Below, one piece after another: positions 1 through 10,551 of a stretch of DNA of 64,000 nucleotides. Position 1 is the stretch's first letter, and each line of letters opens with the position of its first letter. The notes beneath the pieces are model-generated. The model was not told the origin of the DNA. It saw nothing but the letters and a program-made list of their open reading frames with translations, and did no database searches. Made by a program: the position numbers and the translations under genes. The stretch is from Drechslerella dactyloides (lineage: Eukaryota > Ascomycota > Orbiliomycetes > Orbiliales > Orbiliaceae), in NCBI GenBank assembly GCA_020064725.1, contig JAGTWJ010000017.1:992001-1056000 (forward strand). The letters run 5' to 3'.

Positions 1-1130
1 AGTTGATAGTGTTATTATATGCCCGGGCATAGTGACTGAATAGGTTGATGTTGAGTGGCTGTAAGTAATGAGTAGAGTGTGGTGGTAGGTAGAGCAGTAG
101 TATGCACTGTTGTCTGTAGTAATTGATGAAGGTAGTGTTGATATGGTTGCTATGGCTGTCAAGTATAAGTATCTGTTATGAATGATTTGAGCTGGGACTG
201 ATAACTTGGGTAGATTTTGGCTGAAAATAGTGTTTCAGCTATTTAAGAATGAGTTCTTTATTTGTTATTCTTTTTTTGTTTAATACCTAGTACTATCTAT
301 TGTGTGAGTTTTGTTCTTTATGCTAGCCTGTTAAGTGAATTTTGTTTGGGAAGATAATTATTGGGGTATAGTGTTCTTTAGTTGCTAAGACATACTTGAC
401 TATAGTAATGTTCTCTTTGCTGCCATTATAAATGTAGAATTGCTGCCTTTTATGAACTGTTGGGATGATTATATTGGTTGCTTTTGCTTATTTAATTATA
501 AAGTCTTTTTTATTTATATTTTATATATTTTATAGGAGAATCTTATGCTTTTGGACTAAACAGTTAAATAAAGTGAACTATTTGATAATAGCCTTAATGT
601 TGTTTGTTTTTTTTCTTTTGTCTTCAAATATTTAACTTTGGACCATAGTTAATTCAGGATGGTGCTTTAGGAATTGTGTAATTTAATTCTTTCTAATCTT
701 ATAGTTATTAAGTTGTAAGGTTATAGAGTGAAGTAAATTGTAGTGAGTAGGGAAACCATGGCTCTAGAGGTTGATGATCTATTTCAAAAAAGTTTGTTTT
801 TATACTACTGTAAATAACTGGTTTTTGGGTTGAGTTTCAAAAAGTATATGAGGATTGTGCCTTGTTGTTTGGTGCTGGACTGTTGATGAAGGTATGTTGT
901 GTATTATAGTTGCTTGATTGAGTGAAGGTGTCTGACCTTCTTTCTATGCTTTGATTGCTGTTTGTATCTTCTCTTTTTTTTTTAGATCGAATTGTCTGTG
1001 TATTTTGGTTGGTTATTTTTGTGTTGATAGGTGAAATTTGTAGGAAGTATTGAAAGATAGATAATATAGATTGAAGATGATGTAATCTATAAGAAAAGGG
1101 GAGAGGAATAGGGGAAATCTATGGTGGTGA
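1..1130. repeat. Cytosine-poor AT-rich block, probable degenerate repeat
   Basis: The + strand is strikingly poor in C while G stays common, so the block is T/G-rich with strong strand asymmetry up to about position 1130, where ordinary composition returns. No open frame of useful length is present on either strand. A 14-bp palindrome (tatgcccgggcata) lies at 18-31. Loss of C in fungal repeats is the known result of repeat-induced point mutation; the one-sided loss here would mean mutation mainly of one strand, or an element with intrinsic skew. I infer a degraded transposon, but no domain is recognisable. Confidence 0.45.
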
Positions 1131-2450
1131 CGATGCTGTGATTTGGCATCGTGATATGAAGCACTTAACCTAAATTTGGTATAGCCTGCTCGCGGTGGTG
1201 GTGTTGCTCGCCGGCCGGTGGGCGGCGTTAGCTTATAACTGTTATTTAGTATCTAGGTTTGTCTCGCAAGCCAGACGCCTTCCTTTGGCTGCGAAGTCAG
1301 CTGCATATATTATACAATTGTTATAGAGAAAACGACGACACACACGTAAGCTGACGTATATGCGAGTTTATACTGTTCTTAAAGATCTCGAATCTCTAAT
1401 TGACTTGAGATGTGAGTTTGACGTAATATTGATTGAATCGGTTTCTCAACTAACTCATGCTCGGATCCTAACATTTCTACCGTTCCGTCCATCGCATCCA
1501 ACGCCCTCTTGGGTCTATAGACAAGGATTCTCCGCATCAGAACCTACCGATTTCGCCTCCTCTAACGGGAGCGCGTCCTTGCCCCAGCTAAATTGATAGT
1601 ATATATTTTCCTGCAGACATAATGTTGTGCAGATATAGATATATCGATATCGCCAGGGGTGAACTAACGGTAGATCAGACGGACAATTAGCACACTTGGT
1701 CCTGCGTCAACTTTTTCCACAAATCCTCGCCGCAGGATACACGCCGCCAACCCTAGAAACCCTCATCCCCACACCCAACTTCACACCCTCGTCGGGATGC
1801 CGCGCCGATGTCTCCCCAGCCAAGACGAAGCGGAGCCCAAGCGAGGCGCTGTTACCGTAGGAGACCCGTTCGCCGCTGTGCTTGGCGCGTGCTTGGCGCT
1901 TGCTTTCCGCCAGGGCGCTGTTTGAGAACGACCTCAATTATTTCGTAATATCGAGAGTTTTGGCCGCTGCGAGACAAGTTGCTGGATGGCTCGCTTTGGA
2001 CGGGCTTCGGGATATGTCTCGGCTCCGCAGCGGTGGCCCGCTCACGCTGGCCGTGGTAAACCTGAAGCACTCGTATTGGTACGATAGTTCCTGGTTATAT
2101 TTCCCCGCCTCAAATGCTTATAGCTAAGTTTACGCGACGATAGCACGGTCTCCGGAGCACATGGATATAGCATTGACGCCTACAGCAAGGGCGATTCTAC
2201 TACCGAACGGCTTCCCCTAGCCTGGCGGATCGCGGACCCAGCGGTGTCGCCAATTCCAAAGATCAACCTAGCGTTTCGAGAAACAATCAAATCAGCCTGG
2301 GCACCGGGTCTATGCGTGGACGACCACGCATGTCGTCCTCTTTGCCCCTGAGCAGACGGGAATGACCATCTTCCCCAGCTTCTGTCGGTGAAATAAAACG
2401 CCGGTGGAATTACGCCGTTGCCGTATAGATTGTGACGACTCGACGCAACC
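1131..2450. other. Intergenic stretch with one dispersed-repeat copy
   Basis: No convincing gene was found. The frames present (up to about 80 codons) overlap each other on both strands and show no family resemblance. A copy of a short dispersed repeat lies near 1255-1296 and is listed separately. The rest is normal-composition DNA upstream of the pectate lyase gene. Confidence 0.5.
1255..1296 (+). repeat. Dispersed repeat copy A
   Basis: Contains the core tttgtctcgcaagccaga followed by ccttcctttggctgcgaag. Nearly the same stretch lies inverted at 20246-20281, and shorter matches to the core occur at 27591-27616, 28266-28297, 45018-45040 and 55391-55412. These are probably remnants of one transposon end or solo LTR; the parent element is not identifiable here. 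Confidence 0.5.
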
Positions 2451-2456
2451 TGAAGG

Positions 2457-2464
2457 GTATAAAG
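2457..2464 (+). promoter_or_regulatory. Possible TATA box of the pectate lyase gene
   Basis: The sequence gtataaag lies about 140 bases upstream of the ATG at 2604 on the same strand, a plausible distance for a fungal core promoter. No other promoter element was recognised, so this rests on the match and its position only. Confidence 0.35.
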
Positions 2465-2603
2465 ATCATGGAATCCGGCCATGAAGTTCGATTTGTATCC
2501 TGTCAATCACGCCATCTCCTCGTCGATTGATTCAAGAGATAGACTTCTCAATCCGGCTCTCTATCCAGACTACTAGCTTCTTGTCAAATTCCAGATCGTC
2601 AAG

Positions 2604-3755
2604 ATGCAGAAACTCTTGCTCTTGGCCCTTGTGCCGGCCGCCCTTGGATGCGCCAATCCGGACTCGAATGCCTGCGCCAGCTTCATCAAGTCGCAGTCCG
2701 CGACTGCCTCTGCCTTCTGCGCATCCTTGACCAGGAGCGTCGTCACGGCCACCACTGGCCTTCCGTTATGGGCCACAAACTGCAGCAACAAGCCCAGCAT
2801 GATCTCGAAGGAGTGCTCATGCTACTACACTGGCGGTGGTGGCTCTAATCCTACGACAACCTTGAGGACAACCACCAGAGCTACGACCACTGCTGGTGGT
2901 GGCGGTGGTGGTTCAACCCCGACGGGTGTCACCAGGTCCCTCCCAGCCAGCGCCGGCGCGGTCTCCAGCCCGTCTGCAATCGTCGTCAGCGGCTCCTTCG
3001 ACGGAGGAATGAGAAAGTATGATCGAAGCCGTAAGTTAACTTACTCGTATATTTACAATATATATCTCTCGACATCCAGCGGGAGCAATTGCTAAGAGCC
3101 ATATAGCCAAGGTCTGCGCGGAGCAGGATGAAACCGGTGAAGCTGATGCCATGTTCATCCTTGAGGCTGGCGCCACCCTTTCCAACGTCATCATTGGACC
3201 AAACCAAGCCGAAGGTGTTCACTGCAGAGGGACTTGGTAAGTTGATACATATACCTTCAGAATCACAATGTCGCTTTATAAACATATAGATCACTAACAG
3301 AACCTTTTCCTAGCACGCTTAACAATGTCTGGTGGGCCGATGTTTGCGAAGATGCTTTGACCCTCAAGCAGGCCAGCGGCACGTCTTACATCAACGGTGG
3401 TGGCGCGTTCAAGGCAGCCGATAAGATCATTCAATTCAATGGTCGCGGAACCGTTCAAATTAAGAACTTCTATGCAAACGATTACGGTAAGGTTGTCCGC
3501 TCCTGCGGCAACTGCTCCGGTAATGGCGGTCCCCGTAACGTTGTTATAGACAACGTCGTTGCTGTTGACGGTGGCGTTCTCTGCGGTATCAACACCAACT
3601 ATGGCGATACTTGCAGGATCACCAACTCTTGCCAGGATGATGGCAAATGGTGCGATAGATACACGGGTAACAGCAGTGGCGCTGAACCTCCGAAGATCGG
3701 TAGTGGGCCTGATGGTACCTATTGTACCACATCAGGTGTTACCACGAGCTGCTAA
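2604..3755 (+). CDS. Secreted pectate lyase, polysaccharide lyase family 3
   Basis: Three exons, 2604-3030, 3107-3236 and 3314-3755, joined in phase to give 332 residues. Residues 1-15 are a signal peptide. A cysteine-rich module follows (about 16-72, ending CSCY), then a Gly/Thr-rich linker (about 73-107), then the PL3 domain. Diagnostic PL3 segments are [31 protein letters not shown] and QFNGRGT. The enzyme is expected outside the cell, cleaving de-esterified polygalacturonate by Ca-dependent beta-elimination. The two introns are 76 and 77 nt with GTAAGT donors. The N-terminal Cys module plus linker resembles modules seen on other fungal secreted carbohydrate enzymes (from memory) and probably acts as an appendage domain. 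The family call is firm; the module's role is inference. Confidence 0.93.
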
Positions 3756-4538
3756 ATGCGGTACGCCGCGAATCAAGCGTTTGGAACGCTCCTGTATGTA
3801 CAGCTGCAAACTGGGTTTGTGGACATATGGTGTAGGATCTCGGTGGAAGATTGGGCGGACCGACGGATGAATCGAGTTTGCCAAAAGCTGGGTTGCAAGC
3901 CTTTGTATATAAATACTTGTATGTTTGGAAGCATCTTGCAGTAGCTTTATCGAGTTCGGAGAGCAAAATATATCTAATCCAACCAGCTTGGATCACGCAT
4001 CTATGGCCTTTATGTCTGTATGTTCAGGGCTGTGCGCGCGTGCTGTGTGCGAATGTTAATATGCTCATGTACGCTCTATAGCCCGGCTCAATCATGCATT
4101 GCCCACTGGTTGAATGTATATGCAATTGGATGTTCGTAGTGGCGGGTACTGATAACTAGTGTCCTGCCATCGACGAAGAATAACTACTGAATTCAACACC
4201 AAGCTGCATCGATTGGTCGCAGAAATTTTACAACTAGCTTCAAGTTGGCTTGACTGCATTCACAAATTAGGACGAGGTCATTATAGTGATCATAGCGATA
4301 TCCGTATAACGAGGAAGAGCCTCGCGGACAGCGCCAATATAATTTACATTTCTTCGAACATATGGAATATATAGAAACAGGCTGATGGGCAACCACCTGC
4401 GAGTAGGAAGGCCCATGAATTATAAGGGAATATAATGATATCGTGAATAGGTACGCTCAAAGATCCAGAGCCTCATATAGCCAAGGCGAAACTCATAAAT
4501 TTCAAATCACCCACGCCGCCCTATTGCCCATTGAATCA
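3756..4538. other. Intergenic region between convergent genes
   Basis: Lies downstream of the pectate lyase and downstream of the minus-strand pepsin-like gene. It must hold both 3' ends. Only short overlapping frames without family resemblance are present, and no RNA gene was recognised. Confidence 0.5.
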
Positions 4539-6943
4539 TCACGAGGAGCGATGGCTCCCGTACCTCTCATAGCTATTGTATGAATTGTGCTCATAACCGC
4601 CATACGGGTTCAGCGGCGGGGACATACCAGGCCCTCCGCTGAAACTCGATAGGTCCTGCGCGTACGTCGCGCTGCTTCCGCTGACCATACTCCCCGACCG
4701 TTCGTTGCCGTTACCGCTTCCACCAGTTGCGGGAGGGCCGTTTGCGACGCCCCAATTCTCATGGTACGATGACGGCCCATGGTTGGTTGTGGTACCCGCG
4801 GGGTAATTATTTGGGTAGCCGTAGGCATGCTGGGTTGTTTGACCAGCCGGTGGGTCCGGTGGTTTGTACGGCAGCGGGGCGTAGCCATATGGATGTGTTT
4901 GTGGGCCCGGTGCTGTGGGGCCTGGAGCGCCGCCGTATGAGGCGGCTTGGGGTGGTGGGTATGTGCTATCATGGCCTGAGTCCTGCATTGGCGGTTGAGG
5001 CATGTCAGTTTGTGACTGACGTCGGCGGCGTTTAACGAAGAGCCAGGTGAGAACGCCGGCAGCAATGAGCGCTACACCACCGATCGTGCCGCCGACAATT
5101 GCACCGATGTTGGTTTTGGAGGGCGAAGAAGCGGCGGTAATTGGAGGGGCCGGCGCGGTGGAGGATGTTGTCGGGTTGTCGGTCGAGGTTGGTGGGGTTG
5201 AGGTTTGTATCGCAAGGGCTGCGATTCCACCAGAAGGGACTTCACGCAGTTGCGAGTCTGTCGAATTTGCGATTGACGGCGCGATGCTCGTCCGGTTATT
5301 CGTAAAGTCGAAAACGGAATAAGCCGATCTAGCGCGAGAAAAAATATGTCAGGTTAACATGTCCACGAAAGAAGATGCAAATGAGAGCTTGGGATCAATA
5401 CCGTAGGAATGGGGTCCCCAAGAGATAATCGGGACCCCGAAGACCAGCATCCTCGTTCTGGTAGGCTGTAAAGACGCAAAATCCGCTACCTGGAGGATAC
5501 TCTAGCAGGATTTGTCGAACTTCAATCGAGATCATCACGCCATCGATATCGAATTGCAGCGTCCCCATATCTGAATTGGCGGATTGGCAGTCAAGCGTAT
5601 AAGCTTCGTAGGACGGTGAGTACCTCAGATCCGGAATGCTGTTGATAAGCGCCGAATAGACGCTGTTCGGGAGCCAGAGCGATCTACGGCAATGATAAGT
5701 ATATAGTTAGTCTCCCACTATCCCTATTGTGAACAGGACTTTGTGCAACCGCGGCAGCATGTATTTTACTTACGGCGTCCCCAATTGAAGCTCCCCAACG
5801 GCGTTTGAGCGCATGAGTCCGCTGGTCAGCGACGAATTTGTTCCATTCGGCGCAATCCAGTAGACCCCAGTCACTGGTATCTGACTGACTTCGTAGTTCC
5901 TCCATGACTTTAGCGTGCCGTTGTACTTGGCACTATCCACTGCGCCAAAGTAGAGATCACCACCATCGTTCCGAATATCGTTAATGTAGACGCTATACAA
6001 GACGAGATTGATATCGTTGGAGGCGGCCATGGCCTCGGGTATTGTGGGGTATGGCGACCCAGCTTTGTCGAACCCTACGCCCAGGCCGATCTTGCCGCCT
6101 GTCGTCCAGTTTGAGGCGAGGCCAAAGGAAACGTTCGAGATGCTCAATTGGTTGATCTTGAAGACGTCCGAGCCCCACGTTCCTTCTGCCTATATTGCGA
6201 TAAGTAAGGCCCATTAGATTTCGATTCGTGGTTTTTAAATGAAGGGTCTAAGTGCAGCCTTACAAAGATCCCAGTGCCATACTTTCTACTGAGCTCCCCA
6301 GCCTGCTTCTGAAAAGTCGAAGATGCACTTGGGTCGACTGCGGTTGATCGCAGAGAGTCAGTATGATACGGCCAGTTAATTATCGTGAGGTACAATCCAC
6401 GGTGTTACGTACAGAAGTGATCGTAGAAGCATGACCAGTACGTATTTCCCGTAGATTTCTGCTCGCAGAACCTGGTCGCATTCTTGTTCCTCGGCGATGG
6501 TAACCAGGTCGCTGAATCGGTGCTCAGTGCGAGCGAGAAAAACTGAGGCGGTGTGCCTATGGGCAGTAGATACAGTGTCAGCGATTGACTGTACAGATTC
6601 GAAATCCATAGACGACCTTCGCCGGCCGGGAGAAATACTCCGGCGCGCGGCGGCTCAACGTGCAGATTCCTACTTACCGACCAGGACGTCAACATAGAAC
6701 GCGGCTGTTTGGTTCTACCTCAACAAACAACCCCATTAGCAGCCTTTCTCATCGAAACTGGAGTCGAGGTCTGATGCGCACATCCGGGCGAAAGCTCGTC
6801 GCGATGTAGTCCCTCTTCGTCAGCCTGGGGTCCAGGAGCGGGTTCGCCCGCAGTTTCAGGCTGGCCGCCGCAGCATCCCACGCGCGCGTTGTCGCTGCCA
6901 GGCACAGCAACGACAGTGTGACCGCCAACCAGCTCGTCACCAT
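4539..6943 (-). CDS. Membrane-anchored pepsin-like (A1 fold) protein, apparently inactive
   Basis: Seven exons: 6943-6782, 6714-6678, 6556-6413, 6337-6264, 6189-5774, 5683-5402 and 5328-4539, giving 634 residues with all phases agreeing. A signal peptide (1-21) is followed by a pepsin-like domain recognised by YVDVLVGTPPQFF and DPSASSTF. The first active-site motif, normally DTGS after the VGTPPQ strand, reads STDS (Ser78 in the Asp position). The second reads LGTPS near 275-279, again without Asp. A Ser/Thr/Pro stretch, one transmembrane helix (about 448-470) and a KRRRR stop-transfer precede a Pro/Gly/Tyr-rich cytoplasmic tail of about 164 residues. This suggests a surface binding or sensor protein rather than a protease. 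The first intron's donor (GTGCGC) is the weakest junction. Confidence 0.8.
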
Positions 6944-7968
6944 CCTTCCTTCCTTTCTTTCGGTACGGTTGATTGGAGTCGCGGGAGAAACGACGATGAG
7001 ACGAAACGCCCGTCAGGAACGACGGCGGGCTTCTGGAACGGCGGCTGCATCCCTCCGAGAGGTTGAAGCCGGGCGCACTGTCTGCGGGAACAGGCTGCTT
7101 TTAAGCAATCACAATGATTACGACAGGGTGGGAGCCAGGGTCCGGCAGTGCAAAAAAGGCTGTGATACCAGCACGCCCAGGACAGCAAGCAACAAGGCTG
7201 CAACTTATCCGCTCGTCCTCCCGGCCGGGTGCTGCTGCCAGCGAACTAGGTTCTGACTGTGCGAACGGCGAACGGCGAGCGAACTCACCGGTTTGGCACC
7301 TTCCACCTGCAGCCCGAAGCCGAGGGGTCAATATGCCTGTTCGCCCGGTTTGGATGATGCGATGTATAAATAGGTTGGCTGGGTGCTGGCCAACGTTAGC
7401 AGGCCGGTCTATCGATCCCGTGCAGATGCAAGATTCACAGCCTCCCACGGCTTGGTCCTTCTTTTCGCAAGAGTGGAGCTCGTTTTGCGCGCGGTGGGCC
7501 GTCAAAGAGGCTCAAGGAAGCCAGGATCCCTCCACGAACATCCCCTTGGCACCTACAGGCTCGCACTTTGGTCGGTTAGCTGCTCGGTATCGCTGCCGCT
7601 TTTCGCTGGGCGACTCCACTTGCGAGGATCTAAGCATTTACTCGGGCGACAGCTTCGCGCTAGGTTCAGTCGTCTCGTAACGAGATATCTACCCATGGTG
7701 GACAAATTTAGGGCATGAAGCAAGGAACAACATCGCGGATCGTGGATTCATGAATCCAATGTTTGCTCTACCCGTCGTCCGAAAGAGTGCCTAGATTCAG
7801 AGGCAGGGGTATTTGGAATTGGAAGTCGAAGAACGAGATGCGCCATGACACTCGTATTTTATGACCAACATCGAGCTAAACCAGCGTCCCCGAGACCAAA
7901 CTTAAACGAAAGCGGCTTGTACAACAAGCAGGTCGAGTTTGCCATTGTACCATCAAGTCGTCCGGCTT
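6944..7968. other. Upstream region of the pepsin-like gene
   Basis: Lies between the start of the pepsin-like gene and the 3' end of Tdp1, both on the minus strand, so it should carry the promoter of the former. A pyrimidine-rich run (cttccttcctttcttt, + strand) lies at about 6944-6960, next to the ATG. A 188-codon plus-strand frame (7114-7680) looks like chance and is not called. Confidence 0.45.
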
Positions 7969-10035
7969 CTATAATTCGTCTTCGACTTCATCGAGGTCAT
8001 CCCCATGCGTACCAACGTGCGCTCTGAGTATATCCTCAAATGTGGGCGGCCATCGTGTGCCCTTCCAGTCCCTTAGCTGCCCGTATTCCTCGTCCCGACA
8101 CCACGGCTCATCCGTTTTCTCATACTTCTTCAGAGGATAGTCATACGGCAGTCGCACCCCAACCTTTACCATCCTCCACTTGCCGTCCATCGTCTCTCTA
8201 AGATCCTCTGCCCGGACCTGCTCGCCATCATCGCCAATCCAATCCTTCCCACCGACCGCAAACATCTGTACGTAACCTTCGTCGTCCTTCAGCAAGCCCT
8301 TGAATAACCCCGGGTGAATCATAACACCGGCTTCGTAGGATTGGATTTTACTCGTATTTCCTTTCGCCGGATTTCCCCACGCCTGCTTACTTAGATTAGC
8401 GGATGTAATCATCGCCCAGTCCATCGCGACAAATCCAGGCGGTGCGAACGACTCTTCCTCTTCCCTCTTGCCAGTGGTTGCTTCTTCGCCTTTAGCGTCG
8501 ACTCTTGGCGGTGAGAAATGGTTGTACGTCTTGATGTGGGGTGTTGCCTTGCCCCGTTCAGCCTCGACGAGGATGTTGCTCGTAATACCGATTGGCGGCT
8601 GGCCCCAGACCGCCAGCATTGGACGCAAATACTTGATCTGAGCGATCGCAGGAGGTTTTCCGCCTTTCATGAATATTGGCGACCCGCCCTGCCAACCACT
8701 CACCGATTGGCGCACGTTATCAACTGACGGGAAGACCAGCGCGAAGTTCGGACGCGCAGTAGATTTGAAGGCCTGCGATCCAGGGCTCCGCAGCGCTTGG
8801 AAGGCATTAACCGGTCCGCCGCCATTCGGCCGACAGGTGGAGAAGGTCGGATATATGACATCGTCGAAATACGGTTGTCCGAGCGTGCCGACGGATGAGC
8901 ACTGCATGACCATCTCGCCGTGTCCTTTCACATGGAAGATTGCTCTACCAGCTTTATTCACACCATGACCGCCTCCTCTTCCAACTTTCATCAATACTCT
9001 TTTCGTCTTGCCCCAACCGAATAGTTTGTTCTCGGGACCGTTGATCGGATGTTCACCCGGGACATGCCCAATGAAGATTGCTCGCACATCTCGAAAATCG
9101 TACATGCGGAGCTGCTTCGCCAGCTTTTCGGTCCGCCAGCCGTAGGCTCCTATATACGCCATCAATCCTTCCTTGAAGGACCAACCGACACCTTCTTTCT
9201 TCTCCGTAGTGTCGTCTCTGAGTAGCGGTAGTTTAGGCGATCTCCAGACCGCCTGTGTCATATTCGACCAGTCCCACGGTATCATATTGGCGGTGTGAAT
9301 GACGACCTCAGCCGTGTCATCATGGTAGAAGAGCACCAGCATCTTGGTATGATGAGTCCCAAACGGGTCCGGCAGGAAGGCGGTAATCAGCTCGATCTTA
9401 AAGCTTCCATCGGCTGTCAGTTTCTCCTTCTCGGCCTCGAGCTGCCGTCGCGACGGGTCGTCCCTCTTCCAGTTGCCGTGGATGACCTTGATGTCGATTG
9501 AGGAACCGGTGTCTTCGTCTAGGTGGGAGACCATCCATTCTAGATCGTGCATGAAGTTGAAAGACCATATTTCTCGGATGAGAGGATTGCCCAATATGTC
9601 GGTAATAGTTATCGTATCGATGTTTTTGTTCTCAGGGAAGTCGCGGATGCGGGTAAGTCGGAACGGAGAGGAGATGATAAGTGTATCACTGCTGGGAATG
9701 TCGAGCTTCGATTTTGGTGGTGTCTGGGAGATTTTCGGTACGTTGGTATCGCTGGCGGGCTCGGTGCTTGACGAGGCATCGTTTGAAGCGACAGCTTGCC
9801 GACGGAGCGGAGGAGGAGAGATATCGCGATTCAAGGACGATCGTTCGGATAGCTTGACTCGCTTCGAGGAGGGCTCTCCTGACATCTTGGAAGCCAGCGA
9901 TCCTATACTCCTTGCTGGGATCGGGGCTAATGCGGGAACTTTGGAAATGCGGTTAGCGACCGCGGAAGCCGGGTTGACGTTTAAGTTGAATATATTTCTG
10001 CACTTGTGTCGAACGCGCATTCCACAAATGCCCAA
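7969..10035 (-). CDS. TDP1: Tyrosyl-DNA phosphodiesterase 1
   Basis: Single exon, 688 residues. Tdp1 removes 3'-phosphotyrosyl and related adducts left by trapped topoisomerase I. Both HKD-type motifs of the phospholipase-D-like superfamily are visible: HHTK (His229, Lys231) and HIK (His500, Lys502). They are accompanied by conserved HTAN (247-250), a DDTT region and NLSKQAWG (about 545). The first 50 residues are rich in Arg/Lys, Ser and Ala and poor in acidic residues, and precede a second Met (51) followed by a lysine-rich, nuclear-signal-like KRVKL. Initiation at Met1 could give a mitochondrial form and at Met51 a nuclear form; this is inference. The catalytic assignment is secure. Confidence 0.95.
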   Translation of the reverse strand: MGICGMRVRHKCRNIFNLNVNPASAVANRISKVPALAPIPARSIGSLASKMSGEPSSKRVKLSERSSLNRDISPPPLRRQAVASNDASSSTEPASDTNVPKISQTPPKSKLDIPSSDTLIISSPFRLTRIRDFPENKNIDTITITDILGNPLIREIWSFNFMHDLEWMVSHLDEDTGSSIDIKVIHGNWKRDDPSRRQLEAEKEKLTADGSFKIELITAFLPDPFGTHHTKMLVLFYHDDTAEVVIHTANMIPWDWSNMTQAVWRSPKLPLLRDDTTEKKEGVGWSFKEGLMAYIGAYGWRTEKLAKQLRMYDFRDVRAIFIGHVPGEHPINGPENKLFGWGKTKRVLMKVGRGGGHGVNKAGRAIFHVKGHGEMVMQCSSVGTLGQPYFDDVIYPTFSTCRPNGGGPVNAFQALRSPGSQAFKSTARPNFALVFPSVDNVRQSVSGWQGGSPIFMKGGKPPAIAQIKYLRPMLAVWGQPPIGITSNILVEAERGKATPHIKTYNHFSPPRVDAKGEEATTGKREEEESFAPPGFVAMDWAMITSANLSKQAWGNPAKGNTSKIQSYEAGVMIHPGLFKGLLKDDEGYVQMFAVGGKDWIGDDGEQVRAEDLRETMDGKWRMVKVGVRLPYDYPLKKYEKTDEPWCRDEEYGQLRDWKGTRWPPTFEDILRAHVGTHGDDLDEVEDEL

Positions 10036-10551
10036 ATATCATATATCAGGGAAGCCTCCCTTGTACTGATACTAAGTCGTCGTAGGGCACCCCGCGAGTT
10101 TTCGGAATCTAGCCATCGAGAGAATATAAGTCAAGTCAATGCGACGGAGCAGAGGACCTTCCCGGTTAAGATGGACGTGGTGATGATGATATCATATCGG
10201 GCGCAAATGCGACGCGACAGAAACGCGATGCTCACACCAATTAGTCGCAACACACGAAATGCAACAGCCGAGTACATGTCGATATCAAAGGCGGGTCGCT
10301 AAACCGTAACCCAATAGGATGTTACTGTATTGGAACCGGAAAGAGTAGAAGATACTAAGTAGCTATAGACAGGGTAGACAGACGTATCGAAAGCGCCAGC
10401 ATTCTTATTTATTCATTAGTCTCGGAGCCAATCTGGCCACGAGACCATTTATTCACCATCAACATCAAAGATTATAATATTAAAGCAACAAAGTTACCCG
10501 CTGATGAGGCCGTCCTTCAAGGAGACAGTTAGATCCGCTGATTTAAAACTA
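10036..10551. other. Intergenic region upstream of TDP1
   Basis: Separates the 3' end of the CCHC gene from the start of TDP1, both on the minus strand. It should hold the TDP1 promoter. A 98-codon plus-strand frame has no recognisable content. Nothing else is seen. Confidence 0.45.

Noticed and set aside
7114..7680. 188-codon plus-strand frame upstream of the pepsin-like gene
   Set aside because: Composition and residues look like chance reading of a GC-rich promoter. Overlapping frames are open on both strands, and there is no family resemblance.
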